64,000 nt of DNA from an uncultured Pontibacter sp. (GCF_947492645.1 NZ_CANLMZ010000012.1:1-64000), one strand, 5' to 3'. Positions 18,362-28,349 are shown, numbered from the stretch's first letter. Numbers and translations: made by a program. The notes: generated by a model from the letters alone, not told the origin.

Positions 18362-19075
18362 ATGACACAACTAAGTGTAAATATAAACAAAATAGCCACG
18401 CTTCGTAATGCACGCGGCGGCGACAGACCCAATGTAGTGCAGGCTGCTAAAGATTGCGAGCGCTTCGGTGCACAAGGCATTACCGTACACCCGCGCCCCG
18501 ACGAGCGCCATATACGTTACCAGGACGTTTACGATCTAAAAGAAGTAGTAACCACAGAGTTTAACATCGAAGGCAACCCCACACCTGATTTCCTGAAACT
18601 GGTAAAAGAGACAAAACCTGCACAGGCCACCCTGGTACCTGATGCCCCTGATGCCATCACCTCCAACGCCGGCTGGAATACCATTAAGCATAAAAGCTTT
18701 TTAACAGACGTGATTCTGGAGTTGAAGGAGTTGGGCATTCGCACGTCCATTTTTGTTGATCCGGATGAGAAAATGATAGAAGGCGCTGCGCTGGTTGGCA
18801 CCGACAGAGTAGAATTGTATACTGAGGACTACGCTAAAAACTACCATACCAACCGCGAGCAGGCAATAGCCCCATACTTGGCAGCGGCTAGAAAAGCACA
18901 AGAGTATGGTATTGGCTTAAATGCCGGCCACGACCTTGACCTTGACAACCTGAAATACCTGCACAACACCTTGCCTGGTTTGCTGGAGGTAAGCATAGGT
19001 CACGCCTTAATCTGTGATGCGTTGTACTTTGGCCTGGAGAACACCATCCAACTTTACCTGCGTCAGCTTAAGTAG
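18362..19075 (+). CDS. pdxJ: Pyridoxine 5'-phosphate synthase
   Basis: PdxJ condenses 1-deoxyxylulose 5-phosphate with 3-amino-2-oxopropyl phosphate to form pyridoxine 5'-phosphate. The 237 residues begin with the conserved LSVNINKIATLRNARG stretch and contain ITVHPRPDERHI (early active-site His and Arg), EGNPTPDFL, ATLVPD and GLNAGHDLDL near the C-terminus. The ATG at 18362 fits the family; an in-frame ATG at 18332 would add ten unconserved residues. Its stop shares one base with the start of mnmH, so translation is coupled. PLP made here serves many enzymes and shows no specific link to the selenium genes. Confidence 0.95.
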   Translation: MTQLSVNINKIATLRNARGGDRPNVVQAAKDCERFGAQGITVHPRPDERHIRYQDVYDLKEVVTTEFNIEGNPTPDFLKLVKETKPAQATLVPDAPDAITSNAGWNTIKHKSFLTDVILELKELGIRTSIFVDPDEKMIEGAALVGTDRVELYTEDYAKNYHTNREQAIAPYLAAARKAQEYGIGLNAGHDLDLDNLKYLHNTLPGLLEVSIGHALICDALYFGLENTIQLYLRQLK

Positions 19076-20100
19076 TGGTGCAAAGTATAACTATAGAGGA
19101 ATTCATCAGGCTATCAGAAAAATTGCCTGTGCTGGATGCACGCGCTCCTAAAGAGTTTGAGATTGGCCATATACCCGTAGCCCGGAGTTTCCCTATCTTT
19201 TCGGATGAGGAGCGTGCTAAAGTAGGAACGGCTTACAAACAGCAAGGCCACGACCCCGCCGTTTTGATTGGCCTTGATTTGTTCGGGCCAAAAATGTCGA
19301 AGTTTGTGAAGCAAGCCACTAAACTTGCTCCTGAAAAAGAAGTGCTCGTGCATTGCTGGCGTGGCGGTATGCGCAGCGGCGCTATGGCCTGGCTTCTCGA
19401 TTTCTCAGGCTTCAAAGTATACTTGCTGCAAGGCGGCTACAAAGCTTACAGGCAACACATTCACCAGCAGTTCGAGAAACCACGCAAGCTGCTTATACTT
19501 AGCGGCTTTACCGGTAGCGGCAAAACAGACCTGCTGCCATACTTACAACAGCAACAGGTTATAGACCTGGAGGGGCTTGCCAACCACAAAGGCTCTGCCT
19601 TCGGAAGTATAGGCATGGACCCGCAACCAAGCACAGAGCATTTTGAGAACCTGCTAGGCACAGAACTGCTGAAACTTAATGACAGCAATGCCCCTATTTG
19701 GCTGGAAGACGAAAGTATAACCATTGGCAGAGCACAATTGCCAAAGTCACTTTTCGACCAGATGCAACATGCGCCCACCATCGTACTGCAAATACCACGA
19801 CAGCTACGGGTACAAAAGTTAGCCGATGAGTACTGCCGCACCGATAAAACGTTGCTGGAAGCAGCCATACTTAAAATAAAGAAGCGTTTGGGCGGTTTGG
19901 CAACCAAAGAGGCGCTGGAAGCCATCGAAACTGATAACATGGAGAAGATGGTGGAGATTGCCCTCGCTTACTACGACAAAGCTTATACTTTTGAACTGGC
20001 CAAGAAACAGCACGTGCTGCAACTAGAGTTACAAAGTATAGATCCGGAAGAAAACGCTGCCAAAGTGCTAGCCTTTGCTAAACAACATCAACTGATATAA
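19075..20100 (+). CDS. mnmH: tRNA 2-selenouridine synthase
   Basis: MnmH (SelU/YbbB) replaces sulfur by selenium in 2-thiouridine at the wobble position of Lys, Glu and Gln tRNAs, using selenophosphate. The 341 residues have a rhodanese-like domain with the catalytic Cys94 in HCWRGGMRSG, followed by a P-loop domain with Walker A GFTGSGKT at residues 144-151. The start is GTG: the codon at 19075 overlaps the last base of pdxJ, and a second GTG follows at 19078. It lies six bases before selD, which makes its selenium donor, so the pair is a complete selenouridine pathway. Confidence 0.95.
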   Translation: MVQSITIEEFIRLSEKLPVLDARAPKEFEIGHIPVARSFPIFSDEERAKVGTAYKQQGHDPAVLIGLDLFGPKMSKFVKQATKLAPEKEVLVHCWRGGMRSGAMAWLLDFSGFKVYLLQGGYKAYRQHIHQQFEKPRKLLILSGFTGSGKTDLLPYLQQQQVIDLEGLANHKGSAFGSIGMDPQPSTEHFENLLGTELLKLNDSNAPIWLEDESITIGRAQLPKSLFDQMQHAPTIVLQIPRQLRVQKLADEYCRTDKTLLEAAILKIKKRLGGLATKEALEAIETDNMEKMVEIALAYYDKAYTFELAKKQHVLQLELQSIDPEENAAKVLAFAKQHQLI

Positions 20101-20106
20101 ACTGCC

Positions 20107-21159
20107 ATGGAAGATACATCAACTCAAAGTATAAAACTTACCCAATACAGCCACGGTGCTGGCTGCGGCTGCAAAATATCGCCTAAAGTGCTCGATGCTA
20201 TCCTGCACTCAGATGTTACTTATCCGGAGGAGAAGCGCCTTCTGGTTGGCAACAGTTCCCGCGACGATGCTGCTGTTTACGATATCGGGAATAACCGTGC
20301 CGTTATCAGCACCACCGACTTTTTTATGCCCATTGTGGATGATGCCTACGACTTTGGCAGAATTGCCTCGGCTAATGCTATTTCGGATGTGTATGCCATG
20401 GGCGGCACTCCTATGATGGCGATAGCTGTGTTGGGTTGGCCAATCGATAAACTGGCACCAGAAGTAGCCAAGTTGGTAATAGAAGGTAGCCGCAGCATTT
20501 GCCACGAAGCAGGCATTCCGTTGGCAGGCGGCCACAGCATCGACAGCCCTGAGCCTATCTTTGGCCTGGCTGTAACCGGCATGCTTGATATCCCGAACCT
20601 GAAACGCAACGATACCGCCACCGCCGGCTGTGAGCTATACTTAACCAAACCGCTTGGCGTTGGCATACTTACTACGGCGCAAAAGAAAAGTATACTTAAG
20701 CCAGAGCACATGCATATTGCCCCTAGCCAGATGATGCAGCTGAATAAGATTGGAGCAGAGCTGGGCCAACTGCCACAGGTAAAAGCCATGACCGACGTAA
20801 CCGGTTTCGGTTTGCTAGGCCACCTCTCTGAAATGTGCGAAGGCAGCAACTTAACTGCAGAAGTATACTTAGACAAAGTGCCTGTACTGCCGGAGGCGCT
20901 GGAGTACCTGGCACAGAAAGCCATACCTGGCGGCACACACCGCAACTTCGACAGCTACGGCCACAAAATTGCAGCGCTTACTCCAGACCAAAAACACCTG
21001 CTCTGCGACCCGCAAACAAGCGGCGGCTTATTGGTTGCCGTTGATCCTGCCGGCAGAGAAGAGGTGCTGCAGTTGTTCCGGAAGTATAACCTGGAGCTTC
21101 AGCCACTTGGCGTATTGAAAGAGCGAGGTAACTCAGAACACCTAATAAAGGTACTATAA
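20107..21159 (+). CDS. selD: Selenide, water dikinase
   Basis: SelD makes selenophosphate from selenide and ATP. The 350 residues are collinear with the E. coli enzyme. The active-site stretch GAGCGCKI places Cys20 and Lys23 at the E. coli Cys17 and Lys20 positions, so this is a cysteine form and not a selenoprotein. ATP and Mg sites are visible in RDDAAVYD, TDFFMP, LAGGHSID and TDVTGFGLLGHL. It is cotranscribed with mnmH, its likely main consumer. No selA, selB or selC was seen in the window. Confidence 0.97.
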   Translation: MEDTSTQSIKLTQYSHGAGCGCKISPKVLDAILHSDVTYPEEKRLLVGNSSRDDAAVYDIGNNRAVISTTDFFMPIVDDAYDFGRIASANAISDVYAMGGTPMMAIAVLGWPIDKLAPEVAKLVIEGSRSICHEAGIPLAGGHSIDSPEPIFGLAVTGMLDIPNLKRNDTATAGCELYLTKPLGVGILTTAQKKSILKPEHMHIAPSQMMQLNKIGAELGQLPQVKAMTDVTGFGLLGHLSEMCEGSNLTAEVYLDKVPVLPEALEYLAQKAIPGGTHRNFDSYGHKIAALTPDQKHLLCDPQTSGGLLVAVDPAGREEVLQLFRKYNLELQPLGVLKERGNSEHLIKVL

Positions 21160-21187
21160 CAGATTACTCATCATCTTCTGAATAAAA

Positions 21188-21958
21188 ATGAAATTACACT
21201 ATAAAGAAATGGGCCACGGCCAGCCGCTGCTTATCTTGCACGGCTTGTTTGGCACATTAGATAACTGGGCAACGCTGGCAAAGCGATTAGCAGAGCATTA
21301 CAACGTATTTCTGGTAGATCTGCGCAACCATGGCCGCTCGCCGCACTCCGAAGAGCATAACTATGATGCCATGGCCGACGATGTACTGCGCCTGGTGGAT
21401 GAACTACAGATTGCCACACCTGCCATTATGGGGCACTCGATGGGTGGCAAAGTGGCCATGAAGTATGCACTAAAGTATCCGACCCGCCTCACCAAACTGA
21501 TTGTAGTGGATATTGCCCCAAAAGCGTACCCACCGCACCACGACGAAATAATTGATGCGCTGCAGTCTGTAGACTTAAGCAAAGCAACCAGCCGTGGCGA
21601 GATAGACCAGCAGTTGGCTCAAAGTATAAAAGAAGAAGATGTTCGACTGTTCCTGATGAAGAACCTGTACCGCAAAGAGGATAATACTTTTGGCTGGCGG
21701 ATGAACCTGGATGCTCTCGAAAAAAATTATGAACACATAGCTGCTGCGGTTACTTCAGAAGTGCCTTTTAAAAAGCATGCGTTATTCATCAAAGGGGGCA
21801 GGTCTCGTTACATTAAGCAGGAAGATATCTATAGCTGCATCGAGCATTTGTTTACCATGGTGGAGGTAGAAACTATACCAAACGCCGGCCATTGGGTACA
21901 CGCCGAAGCCCCCGACGAAGTATACGACCTGGTAACAAGGTTCCTGGAAACCGACTGA
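21188..21958 (+). CDS. Alpha/beta hydrolase, YbfF/ABHD11-like esterase
   Basis: This 256-residue cytosolic hydrolase has the HGLFGTLDNW oxyanion region, LRNHGRSPH, the nucleophile elbow GHSMGG with Ser84, a DIAPK segment and a late GHWVHAE with the catalytic His. That set is typical of the YbfF/ABHD11 esterase group, which cleaves small acyl esters; the natural substrate is unknown. It starts 28 bases after selD and may be part of the same operon. It belongs to the same superfamily as the hydrolase at 14941-15717 but is not a close copy. Confidence 0.88.
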   Translation: MKLHYKEMGHGQPLLILHGLFGTLDNWATLAKRLAEHYNVFLVDLRNHGRSPHSEEHNYDAMADDVLRLVDELQIATPAIMGHSMGGKVAMKYALKYPTRLTKLIVVDIAPKAYPPHHDEIIDALQSVDLSKATSRGEIDQQLAQSIKEEDVRLFLMKNLYRKEDNTFGWRMNLDALEKNYEHIAAAVTSEVPFKKHALFIKGGRSRYIKQEDIYSCIEHLFTMVEVETIPNAGHWVHAEAPDEVYDLVTRFLETD

Positions 21959-22133
21959 CAACAGGTTTAACAGATTTTGGGGAGCCACAAAGATCTTCTG
22001 AAGCATCAGCAAAAATTGCCAGTACACTCCTGGCTCCTTAAAACACTAAACTAAAGTATAAACTGCCACCGCTACTGAGGCTGTGGCAGTTTCAATTTAC
22101 GGTACGCGTAAATCAACAATTGAACAATGTAGT

Positions 22134-22141
22134 TACCTTTG
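22134..22141 (+). promoter_or_regulatory. Putative -7 box almost touching the start codon
   Basis: The sequence TACCTTTG matches TAnnTTTG and ends only four bases before the ATG at 22146. No good -33 TTTG lies 19-21 bases upstream. If active, transcription would begin at or within a few bases of the start codon. Confidence 0.45.
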
Positions 22142-22145
22142 CCCC

Positions 22146-22862
22146 ATGAAAAACACCGGCACTTTATACTTAATACCAACCATACTTGCAGAGGGGACTC
22201 AGGACCAGGTAATATCGCCGCAGGTAAAGGAAACAGTACAGCACCTGACATATTTTATAGTTGAAAACCTGCGCACGGCCCGCCGTTTTGTAAAAAGTAT
22301 ATGCCCGGAGCTTGTAATAGAACAGCTAAATTTTATTCAGGTTGATAAGGACGCTACACCGGCACAGGTACAAGCTTCGCTAAAGCCATTGCTGGAGAAA
22401 GGCTTAGATGCCGGTATTATTTCAGAGGCTGGCTGCCCGGGCATTGCCGACCCAGGTGCCGAGGTGGTAAAGTATGCGCACCAGAAAAGTATAAAAGTGG
22501 TGCCTTTCGCCGGCCCATCGGCTATACTTTTAAGCCTGATGGCCAGCGGCTTTAATGGCCAGCAGTTTGCCTTCCATGGGTACCTGCCCATCGAAAAAGG
22601 ACCACGCCTTCAGGCGTTGCGGCAGCTGGAGAAGGAAATGCAGCAGCGCAACCAGACACAGATTTTCATGGAAACGCCCTACCGCAACAACAAACTGCTG
22701 GAGGACCTGCTTGCTACATTGCACCCGGAAACCAAGCTTTGCATTGCGGCCAACATCACCTCCCCGGAGCACGAGTTCATCCAAACTAAAACCATACAGC
22801 AATGGAAGGGCAAGCTGCCAGACATACACAAACAGCCAGCCGTGTTTTTGATCTACAGGTAA
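22146..22862 (+). CDS. Tetrapyrrole methylase (RsmI-like) SAM-dependent methyltransferase
   Basis: The 238 residues match the tetrapyrrole methylase fold used by RsmI, which methylates 16S rRNA: an early GTLYLIPT strand, a FIVENLRTARRF segment, the SEAGCPGIADPG loop and VVPFAGPSAILLSLMASG. It is shorter than classical RsmI (about 280 residues) and has an FHGYLPIEK region and an IFMETPYRN motif, as do other Bacteroidota members. Its exact target is unknown. The ATG at 22146 is preferred over an in-frame upstream ATG at 22083. It has its own predicted promoter and ends at a terminator shared with the convergent SusD gene. Confidence 0.85.
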   Translation: MKNTGTLYLIPTILAEGTQDQVISPQVKETVQHLTYFIVENLRTARRFVKSICPELVIEQLNFIQVDKDATPAQVQASLKPLLEKGLDAGIISEAGCPGIADPGAEVVKYAHQKSIKVVPFAGPSAILLSLMASGFNGQQFAFHGYLPIEKGPRLQALRQLEKEMQQRNQTQIFMETPYRNNKLLEDLLATLHPETKLCIAANITSPEHEFIQTKTIQQWKGKLPDIHKQPAVFLIYR

Positions 22863-22879
22863 TAGCATACAAAAAGAAA

Positions 22880-22900
22880 AACCACCGGAGCCCGGTGGTT
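22880..22900. terminator. Terminator between the methylase and SusD genes
   Basis: A perfect 9-bp stem (22880-22888 with 22892-22900) has a 3-nt loop. The T tract is good on the minus strand and poor on the plus strand, so it mainly ends the SusC/SusD transcript. It belongs to a longer element repeated near 28.35 kb. Confidence 0.8.
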
Positions 22901-22906
22901 CTTGCA

Positions 22907-22943
22907 CAATGAAGAAGACTACTACCTAGTTTTCTTATCTATC
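22907..22943 (-). repeat. 3' element shared by the two SusC/SusD loci, copy 1
   Basis: A 37-base sequence identical to 28379-28415 sits just after the SusD stop in the sense of the minus-strand transcript and directly before the terminator hairpin. The hairpins of the two loci are also nearly the same, so the full repeat is about 75 bases. Confidence 0.9.
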
Positions 22944-22966
22944 ATACCTTTTTAAGCTTTTAGGGT

Positions 22967-24388
22967 TTATCTCACATCCCAGAATAGCTTTGTAGAGCTT
23001 TCATCACCGCCAATTGCTGTAGCTGCAGCTGCCCGGTTGTTTGGATTCAGCGTTTGTTCGTTAACAGGATAAATTAATCTGGTTGGTACAGTCAAGCCAT
23101 CTACCGGAGGTATAAGTGTTGGTGCATCCAATCTTCTCCATGTTAGCCACGCTTCATAACCACGGTTATAAAAAGCAATCCAGGCTTGTCTGCCTATCTT
23201 TTGCCGCCAATCTCCAGAGGCTGTTGCATAAGCTACTTCAGGTTGTGCTAAGTAATCTCTCGCTTCAGCGTCTGTTCCTCCCCAGTATAAAATCGAAGCT
23301 GTGACAGCTGCGTTGTAATGCTCCTCGGCAGGATCGGCAATAAAGCCTCTTTCTGCGGCTTCTGCCAACAGGAATTCAACTTCAGCATAGTCTAGCAACA
23401 ATCCAGGGAAATCAGTTGCCGCTATTTTATCGCTTACCGTAGAGTTCTCTGCATAATCGTTGGAGAAGCCAACTCTGCCACCTATAAACTCTCCATCAAC
23501 ATCTGTAAAGTACTGTGGCCTCCGTGGGTCATTCAACTCATTCATCAAATCAACGAGTGTGCTAGCAGCAATAAAGTCTTCTCTACTTGTGAGGCTAGGA
23601 TTAACGTTATCTGATATGGGGTTATTATTTGGCGTTGCACTAGCATATGGAAAGACTGCATTATCCGCATTGCTTGTGAATACGTTTGGTGCAGCTTCTC
23701 CTACAAGTGTTCTAGCTTTGGGTTCATCAACATCCGCTATTACCATGGCTAACCTCAGCTTCAAGGAGTTACCAAACTTTATCCATTGAGTCATATCCCC
23801 GCCATAAAGCACGTCTCCTGCTCCAAATCCTGTTTCTTCAGTCTTTATTAGGCCAAGTGCCGTGTCAAGGCGATTCAAGATGTCATTGTAAATCGTTTGA
23901 GCGTCATCATATACTGGCTGTGTATTAGCAGGATCAAGCGCCTCAGTATAGGGAACATCGCCAAAAGTAGTAACCAGAACAGACCAAGTATATACTTCCA
24001 TGATCTCAATCTGCGCTAACTGGTTGTCCCTTAGTGTCGGGTCAATAGTCGCATCAGACAGTAATAACCTTTTAGATTCATTTAAGTCAGCCAGCACGTC
24101 ACGGTAAAGAGCGTTCCAGAAGTTTTGAGGAATCAAGCGACCCGTCATGTTGTATCTAGGCTCCTCTACATATTGTGTTGTAGCCCAATGCTGCACATAT
24201 AATCTGATGTTGTTCGTGTTAACGTTCGGAGTGGTTAACACATCTGTCAGGTTCAATAAAGCACTAGTGAACAAAGTAGCGGGTGGAGCGTTAGATGCTC
24301 TCTTTGTGTCAATATTATATTCGTCCAGATCGTCTACACACGATGTCACAAACACCAGCGTGAACAAGCAAATAAGAATTTTCTTCAT
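22967..24388 (-). CDS. SusD/RagB-type outer-membrane lipoprotein (locus 1)
   Basis: This 473-residue surface lipoprotein has a lipobox with Cys17 (FVTSC) and the plan of the SusD-like family: an early NTNNIRLYVQHWATTQYVEE segment, TPR-like helices around EIMEVYTWSVL, and the C-terminal YEAWLTWRRLDAPT and RLIYPVNEQ motifs. SusD proteins sit as a lid over a SusC channel and capture the nutrient. It begins 11 bases after its SusC partner. The ligand cannot be deduced; no glycoside hydrolase, peptidase or sulfatase lies nearby. Confidence 0.9.
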   Translation of the reverse strand: MKKILICLFTLVFVTSCVDDLDEYNIDTKRASNAPPATLFTSALLNLTDVLTTPNVNTNNIRLYVQHWATTQYVEEPRYNMTGRLIPQNFWNALYRDVLADLNESKRLLLSDATIDPTLRDNQLAQIEIMEVYTWSVLVTTFGDVPYTEALDPANTQPVYDDAQTIYNDILNRLDTALGLIKTEETGFGAGDVLYGGDMTQWIKFGNSLKLRLAMVIADVDEPKARTLVGEAAPNVFTSNADNAVFPYASATPNNNPISDNVNPSLTSREDFIAASTLVDLMNELNDPRRPQYFTDVDGEFIGGRVGFSNDYAENSTVSDKIAATDFPGLLLDYAEVEFLLAEAAERGFIADPAEEHYNAAVTASILYWGGTDAEARDYLAQPEVAYATASGDWRQKIGRQAWIAFYNRGYEAWLTWRRLDAPTLIPPVDGLTVPTRLIYPVNEQTLNPNNRAAAATAIGGDESSTKLFWDVR

Positions 24389-24399
24389 CTCTTTATAAT

Positions 24400-27300
24400 T
24401 TAGAAATTTAATCTAACATTAAATCCATATGTTCTGAAAGCAGGATAAGCACCAGATTGATAACCTCTTGATGCGTTGCCTGAACTCAGGCCTTCTTCCG
24501 GATCTGAGTACTCCATATTCTTATGGATGATCCACAGGTTACGACCAATAAGCTGTAAATCAACACCTTTAATAAAGCCAATGTTACCGATTAAAGACTG
24601 TGGTAAAGCATAAGAAAGAGCAACCTCTCTTAGCTTAACAAAGCTACCATCAAAAACATACATGGCTCTTGGAGCTTCTATTCCGCCAGCAGCATATCCG
24701 TAGGGAGTTCCTCCGTTGCCATCGGTGTTCTCGGCATAAATATCATTCGGAGAGCCATCTTCTTTAACACCTGGCAGTAATACGCCACCGCCTTCTGCAA
24801 CAGGAAGGCGGGAAGGGTTGCCTTTATCATTCAAGCCTGCTGTGTGCTCGTACACACCAGTTGCCTCACCATACCATTGGTCAAGTGAAAATATATCGCC
24901 TCCATGGCGCACATCAACCAGGAAGCCTAACGAAACGCCTTTAAATGTTAAGGTATTGTTCACACCACCTGTCCAATCCGGGTTTGGGTCGCCGATAATA
25001 TCAGCTGCGTTGCCAGAGTTCAGGTAATAGCCTTCAGAGTTAACGGTTTTTTCTCCGTTGGTGTAAACAAAGTTGGTGCCTCTGATAACGCCAAAAGGTT
25101 GCCCAACAGCAGCGTTAAGCGACACACCACCCTGAAAAGAAGCCAGAGGAATGTTCTGAACATCTTGGTATAGGCTTACAACCTCGTTTCTGTTACGGGC
25201 AAAATTTATGTTGATATTCCATGTGAAATCCCCTGTTTGTATAGGAGTAGCAAAAGCGGCAATTTCAAATCCTTTGTTTTCCACTTCACCGGCATTTACC
25301 CATTGTGCAGTATAGCCTGTGGCACCCGTTGTAGATACGTTAATGATTTGGTCTACTGTGCTTGATCGGTAATAGGTAAAGTCAAAACCGAACAGGCTGT
25401 TTAAAAAGTCTGCCTCTATACCAGCTTCAAAGCTCTTGGTTCTCTCCGGCTTCAGGCTCTCATTATTTTTAGTGTTCGGCAACGAGAAGATTGGTGCCCC
25501 ATCTAAACCAGTTGGCTGTGTATAAACATCAAATATACTTAGTGGCTGGGCGCTATTACCTACCTCGGCATAGTTTACTCTAAGCTTACCTCCTGATAAC
25601 CATGGCACTTTAATGAGGTTAGAGAAAACAACGTTACCAGCTATAGAAGGATAGAAATATGCGTTGTCTCCTTCTGGCAGTGTTGTGGATTTATCCCGGC
25701 GAGCAGAAAGCTCCAGGAAGTAAGTTTCTCTGAACCCAATGTTAGCATTAGCGAAAATGCCATCAACTCCTTCACGCTCATTGTTTTCGATGGGAGCAGT
25801 AATTGGGTTAACTGAGTTTGACAGCGCATATAGCCGTGGTACTATAAGTCCACCGTTCGTACTTGCTCTCACATCGCTCAAGCGGTTTCTGCGCAGGTTG
25901 GCTCCAATCAAACCATTCAGGCTAATATCCTCCGTAATATCCCTGTTAAAGTTCAAGAACAGGTCATAGTTGGTTTCGTTGAACTCCCTGTCAAAACGCT
26001 CATACTCACTTACATCTGCACTTCCTATGGCAATACGTTCTTCCTGCATATCGCTGGTTGTGTTAAATGTGACTCTACCCAATAAGTTTAACCAGTCTGT
26101 AAACTTATAAGTAGCAGATGCATAGCCATAGAAGTTGTCTCTGGAGTCGTTTGAGTAATTCTCGTATCTTGTCCAGTAGGGGTTATCAGAGTAGATAGGC
26201 CCGGTATTGGCAGCATTCCAGTTCCAGGTAATGTTCTGGCGGTTTCTGAAATAAGCATCTTTCTGCTCTTCGATATCTACGTTGGTCTGCCACCACTGCC
26301 TGAACTGCTGGTTAGGGTTGCGGCCTTGATAACCCGTGCCATACCTGCCAACACCTACTGTGCGTGCATAGTTAGCAGAAGCACTTACTGATATCCTTTC
26401 AGTTGCCTCGTAAGTGCCAGTAAAGTTAAACTGGTCTTTATCAAGCGTAGCATTAGGCAAGTTGCCCTTTATGTCGTTTCGGGTATAACCTACTTTAAAG
26501 GTTGTTTTATCACCCCCACCACTAACCATTATACTTTGGTTAGAGTTAACACCTGTATCATAGAAAGTGCTTGGATCGTTCTCAGCAGCTACCCATGGTC
26601 TTGTTTCGCCAAAGTTCGGGTGAAATGGGTCAATAGCATCCCATTGGTAAACCTGCAAGTTCGGGTCAAATCTTGGACCGTAAGAAGCATCATCCTGGAA
26701 TCGCACTACAGGAGCAACTCCGCTACCTAGATCAGCAGGCGTACGAAATACCTGAGCATAGCCTGCACCATACTCCTTCTGGTATTTAATAAAAGTGCTC
26801 TTGTCCATTGTGCTCCAGGTAACGCCACTATTAACAGTTATGTTAAGGCTGTTTTTAGCACCTTTTTTAGTGGTGATCATGATAACACCATTGGCTGCAC
26901 GCGAGCCGTAAAGTGCAGTAGCAGCGGCTCCCTTCAGTACGTTCACAGACTCAATGTTGTCTGGGTTCAAGTCTGCGGCGGCATTACCAAAGTCAGCTCC
27001 CGCCCTGCCAGACTGTTGGTCGGCAGTATTGGTGTTAGCATTACTTACTGGCACACCGTCTATTACGAATAGTGCCTGGTTATTACCCGTAATAGACTTG
27101 TTGCCACGGATGATTACGTTCGTAGATCCACCCATAGTGTTATTAGAACGAATATCGAGGCCTGCTACTTTACCTGAAAGCGTATTAACAAAGTCGGTAC
27201 TTCTCGTGCGGGTAATTTGTTCACCGCTAACTGACTGAGCAGAATAAGCTAGTTCATTCTTGTTTCTTTCGATACCAAGTGCTGTTACCACAACTTCATC

Positions 27301-27609
27301 CAGCTGCTGTGTGTTTAAAGGTAGCGCCACATTGATAGTTGCAGCATTTCCAATGGCTCGTTCTATTGTGGTGTAGCCAATAAAGCTAAACTGTAAGGTT
27401 CTACCTGTTTCAGGAACACTTAGTGTGTAACTACCGTCTCCCGATGTGGCTGTACCTACCGTGGTGCCTTTAACCAAGACCGTAACGCCAGGAAGCGGCT
27501 GATTTGTTGTGGCATCGGTTACTCTTCCGGTAACTTCCCTCACCTGGGCCATCGCCTGCTGAAGCAGAGTAAATGTCAGGATCAAAAGCAAAAGTAAGTT
27601 TCTTTTCAT
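24400..27609 (-). CDS. SusC/RagA-type TonB-linked outer-membrane transporter (locus 1)
   Basis: This 1069-residue transporter has a signal peptide (about 21 residues), a carboxypeptidase-regulatory-like domain (about 25-105, REVTGRVTDATTNQPLPGVTV), the TonB-box region and plug domain (DEVVVTALG, then IRGNKSITGNNQALFVIDG), and a large barrel ending in Phe. It imports a bulky nutrient with its SusD lid, powered by TonB. It has no N-terminal signalling (STN) domain, so regulation through an anti-sigma factor is not expected. Its N-terminal 170 residues closely resemble those of the second SusC in this window, pointing to duplication. Confidence 0.95.
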   Translation of the reverse strand: MKRNLLLLLILTFTLLQQAMAQVREVTGRVTDATTNQPLPGVTVLVKGTTVGTATSGDGSYTLSVPETGRTLQFSFIGYTTIERAIGNAATINVALPLNTQQLDEVVVTALGIERNKNELAYSAQSVSGEQITRTRSTDFVNTLSGKVAGLDIRSNNTMGGSTNVIIRGNKSITGNNQALFVIDGVPVSNANTNTADQQSGRAGADFGNAAADLNPDNIESVNVLKGAAATALYGSRAANGVIMITTKKGAKNSLNITVNSGVTWSTMDKSTFIKYQKEYGAGYAQVFRTPADLGSGVAPVVRFQDDASYGPRFDPNLQVYQWDAIDPFHPNFGETRPWVAAENDPSTFYDTGVNSNQSIMVSGGGDKTTFKVGYTRNDIKGNLPNATLDKDQFNFTGTYEATERISVSASANYARTVGVGRYGTGYQGRNPNQQFRQWWQTNVDIEEQKDAYFRNRQNITWNWNAANTGPIYSDNPYWTRYENYSNDSRDNFYGYASATYKFTDWLNLLGRVTFNTTSDMQEERIAIGSADVSEYERFDREFNETNYDLFLNFNRDITEDISLNGLIGANLRRNRLSDVRASTNGGLIVPRLYALSNSVNPITAPIENNEREGVDGIFANANIGFRETYFLELSARRDKSTTLPEGDNAYFYPSIAGNVVFSNLIKVPWLSGGKLRVNYAEVGNSAQPLSIFDVYTQPTGLDGAPIFSLPNTKNNESLKPERTKSFEAGIEADFLNSLFGFDFTYYRSSTVDQIINVSTTGATGYTAQWVNAGEVENKGFEIAAFATPIQTGDFTWNININFARNRNEVVSLYQDVQNIPLASFQGGVSLNAAVGQPFGVIRGTNFVYTNGEKTVNSEGYYLNSGNAADIIGDPNPDWTGGVNNTLTFKGVSLGFLVDVRHGGDIFSLDQWYGEATGVYEHTAGLNDKGNPSRLPVAEGGGVLLPGVKEDGSPNDIYAENTDGNGGTPYGYAAGGIEAPRAMYVFDGSFVKLREVALSYALPQSLIGNIGFIKGVDLQLIGRNLWIIHKNMEYSDPEEGLSSGNASRGYQSGAYPAFRTYGFNVRLNF

Positions 27610-28349
27610 TGTGCTTATGGTTTAAGTTAGTAATCTCATAAATCATGCTTCCGCACCTCCACACATTCTGTTTTAGCATTAATCAAATGAAGGAGGATGG
27701 GGTGTATACTTGCCACGCCTAAGAGTAAAGCATAGCAAACGGAATCTTACGGCGAAACATATGAGCCACAAAAGCCTGTTAGATTTTGCACAAAGGGCAA
27801 GTGCGTAAGAGATTCGGTGAAATAAGCGGGGACTATTCCTACAACTAAAAAAAGCTGTAGCTTATAACAGGGGGAGGGTAACCACTAAAATAATCTACTA
27901 AAGTGGCATGAAATAAATAGGGGGTGCAACCGTACTGGAGCAACCCTTATAATAGATAAGCTGGCTGGCAACTTAACCACTATAGAATATAAATGGAGGT
28001 ATAGCTTGTTTTAGTGTACCTTCTAGTCATACATCTAACTTGAGATGTATAACATATTTACAAGTATAAATTAAAGTAATCACATATTAGTAAAAAGCCA
28101 TTTTATCTCTGCTGATCCCTTAGCAAGTAAAAAGCTGACCATTACACCTCTGTATTATACTTTACATTGGTATTAACATCATACTTCCAGAGTAAAGCTA
28201 TACCGAAATCAAGCAGCACCTTAAAGTGAAAGCAACTATATATAGTTAAGTAATTTGCTGCGTTTCTTATATACGTATAATAAATTATAAAAATATAAAA
28301 AGTAACACTAAAATAATTCAAGTCTTACTTTCCTTTGCCTATAAAAAGA

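Noticed and set aside
20107..21159. SelD as a selenoprotein
   Set aside because: The active-site codon region encodes Cys20 and there is no in-frame UGA.
27610..28340. CRISPR array, tRNA or small RNA gene in the SusC spacers
   Set aside because: No regular repeat-spacer units and no cloverleaf-like or TFC-loop sequences were found. A small RNA cannot be excluded but nothing supports one.
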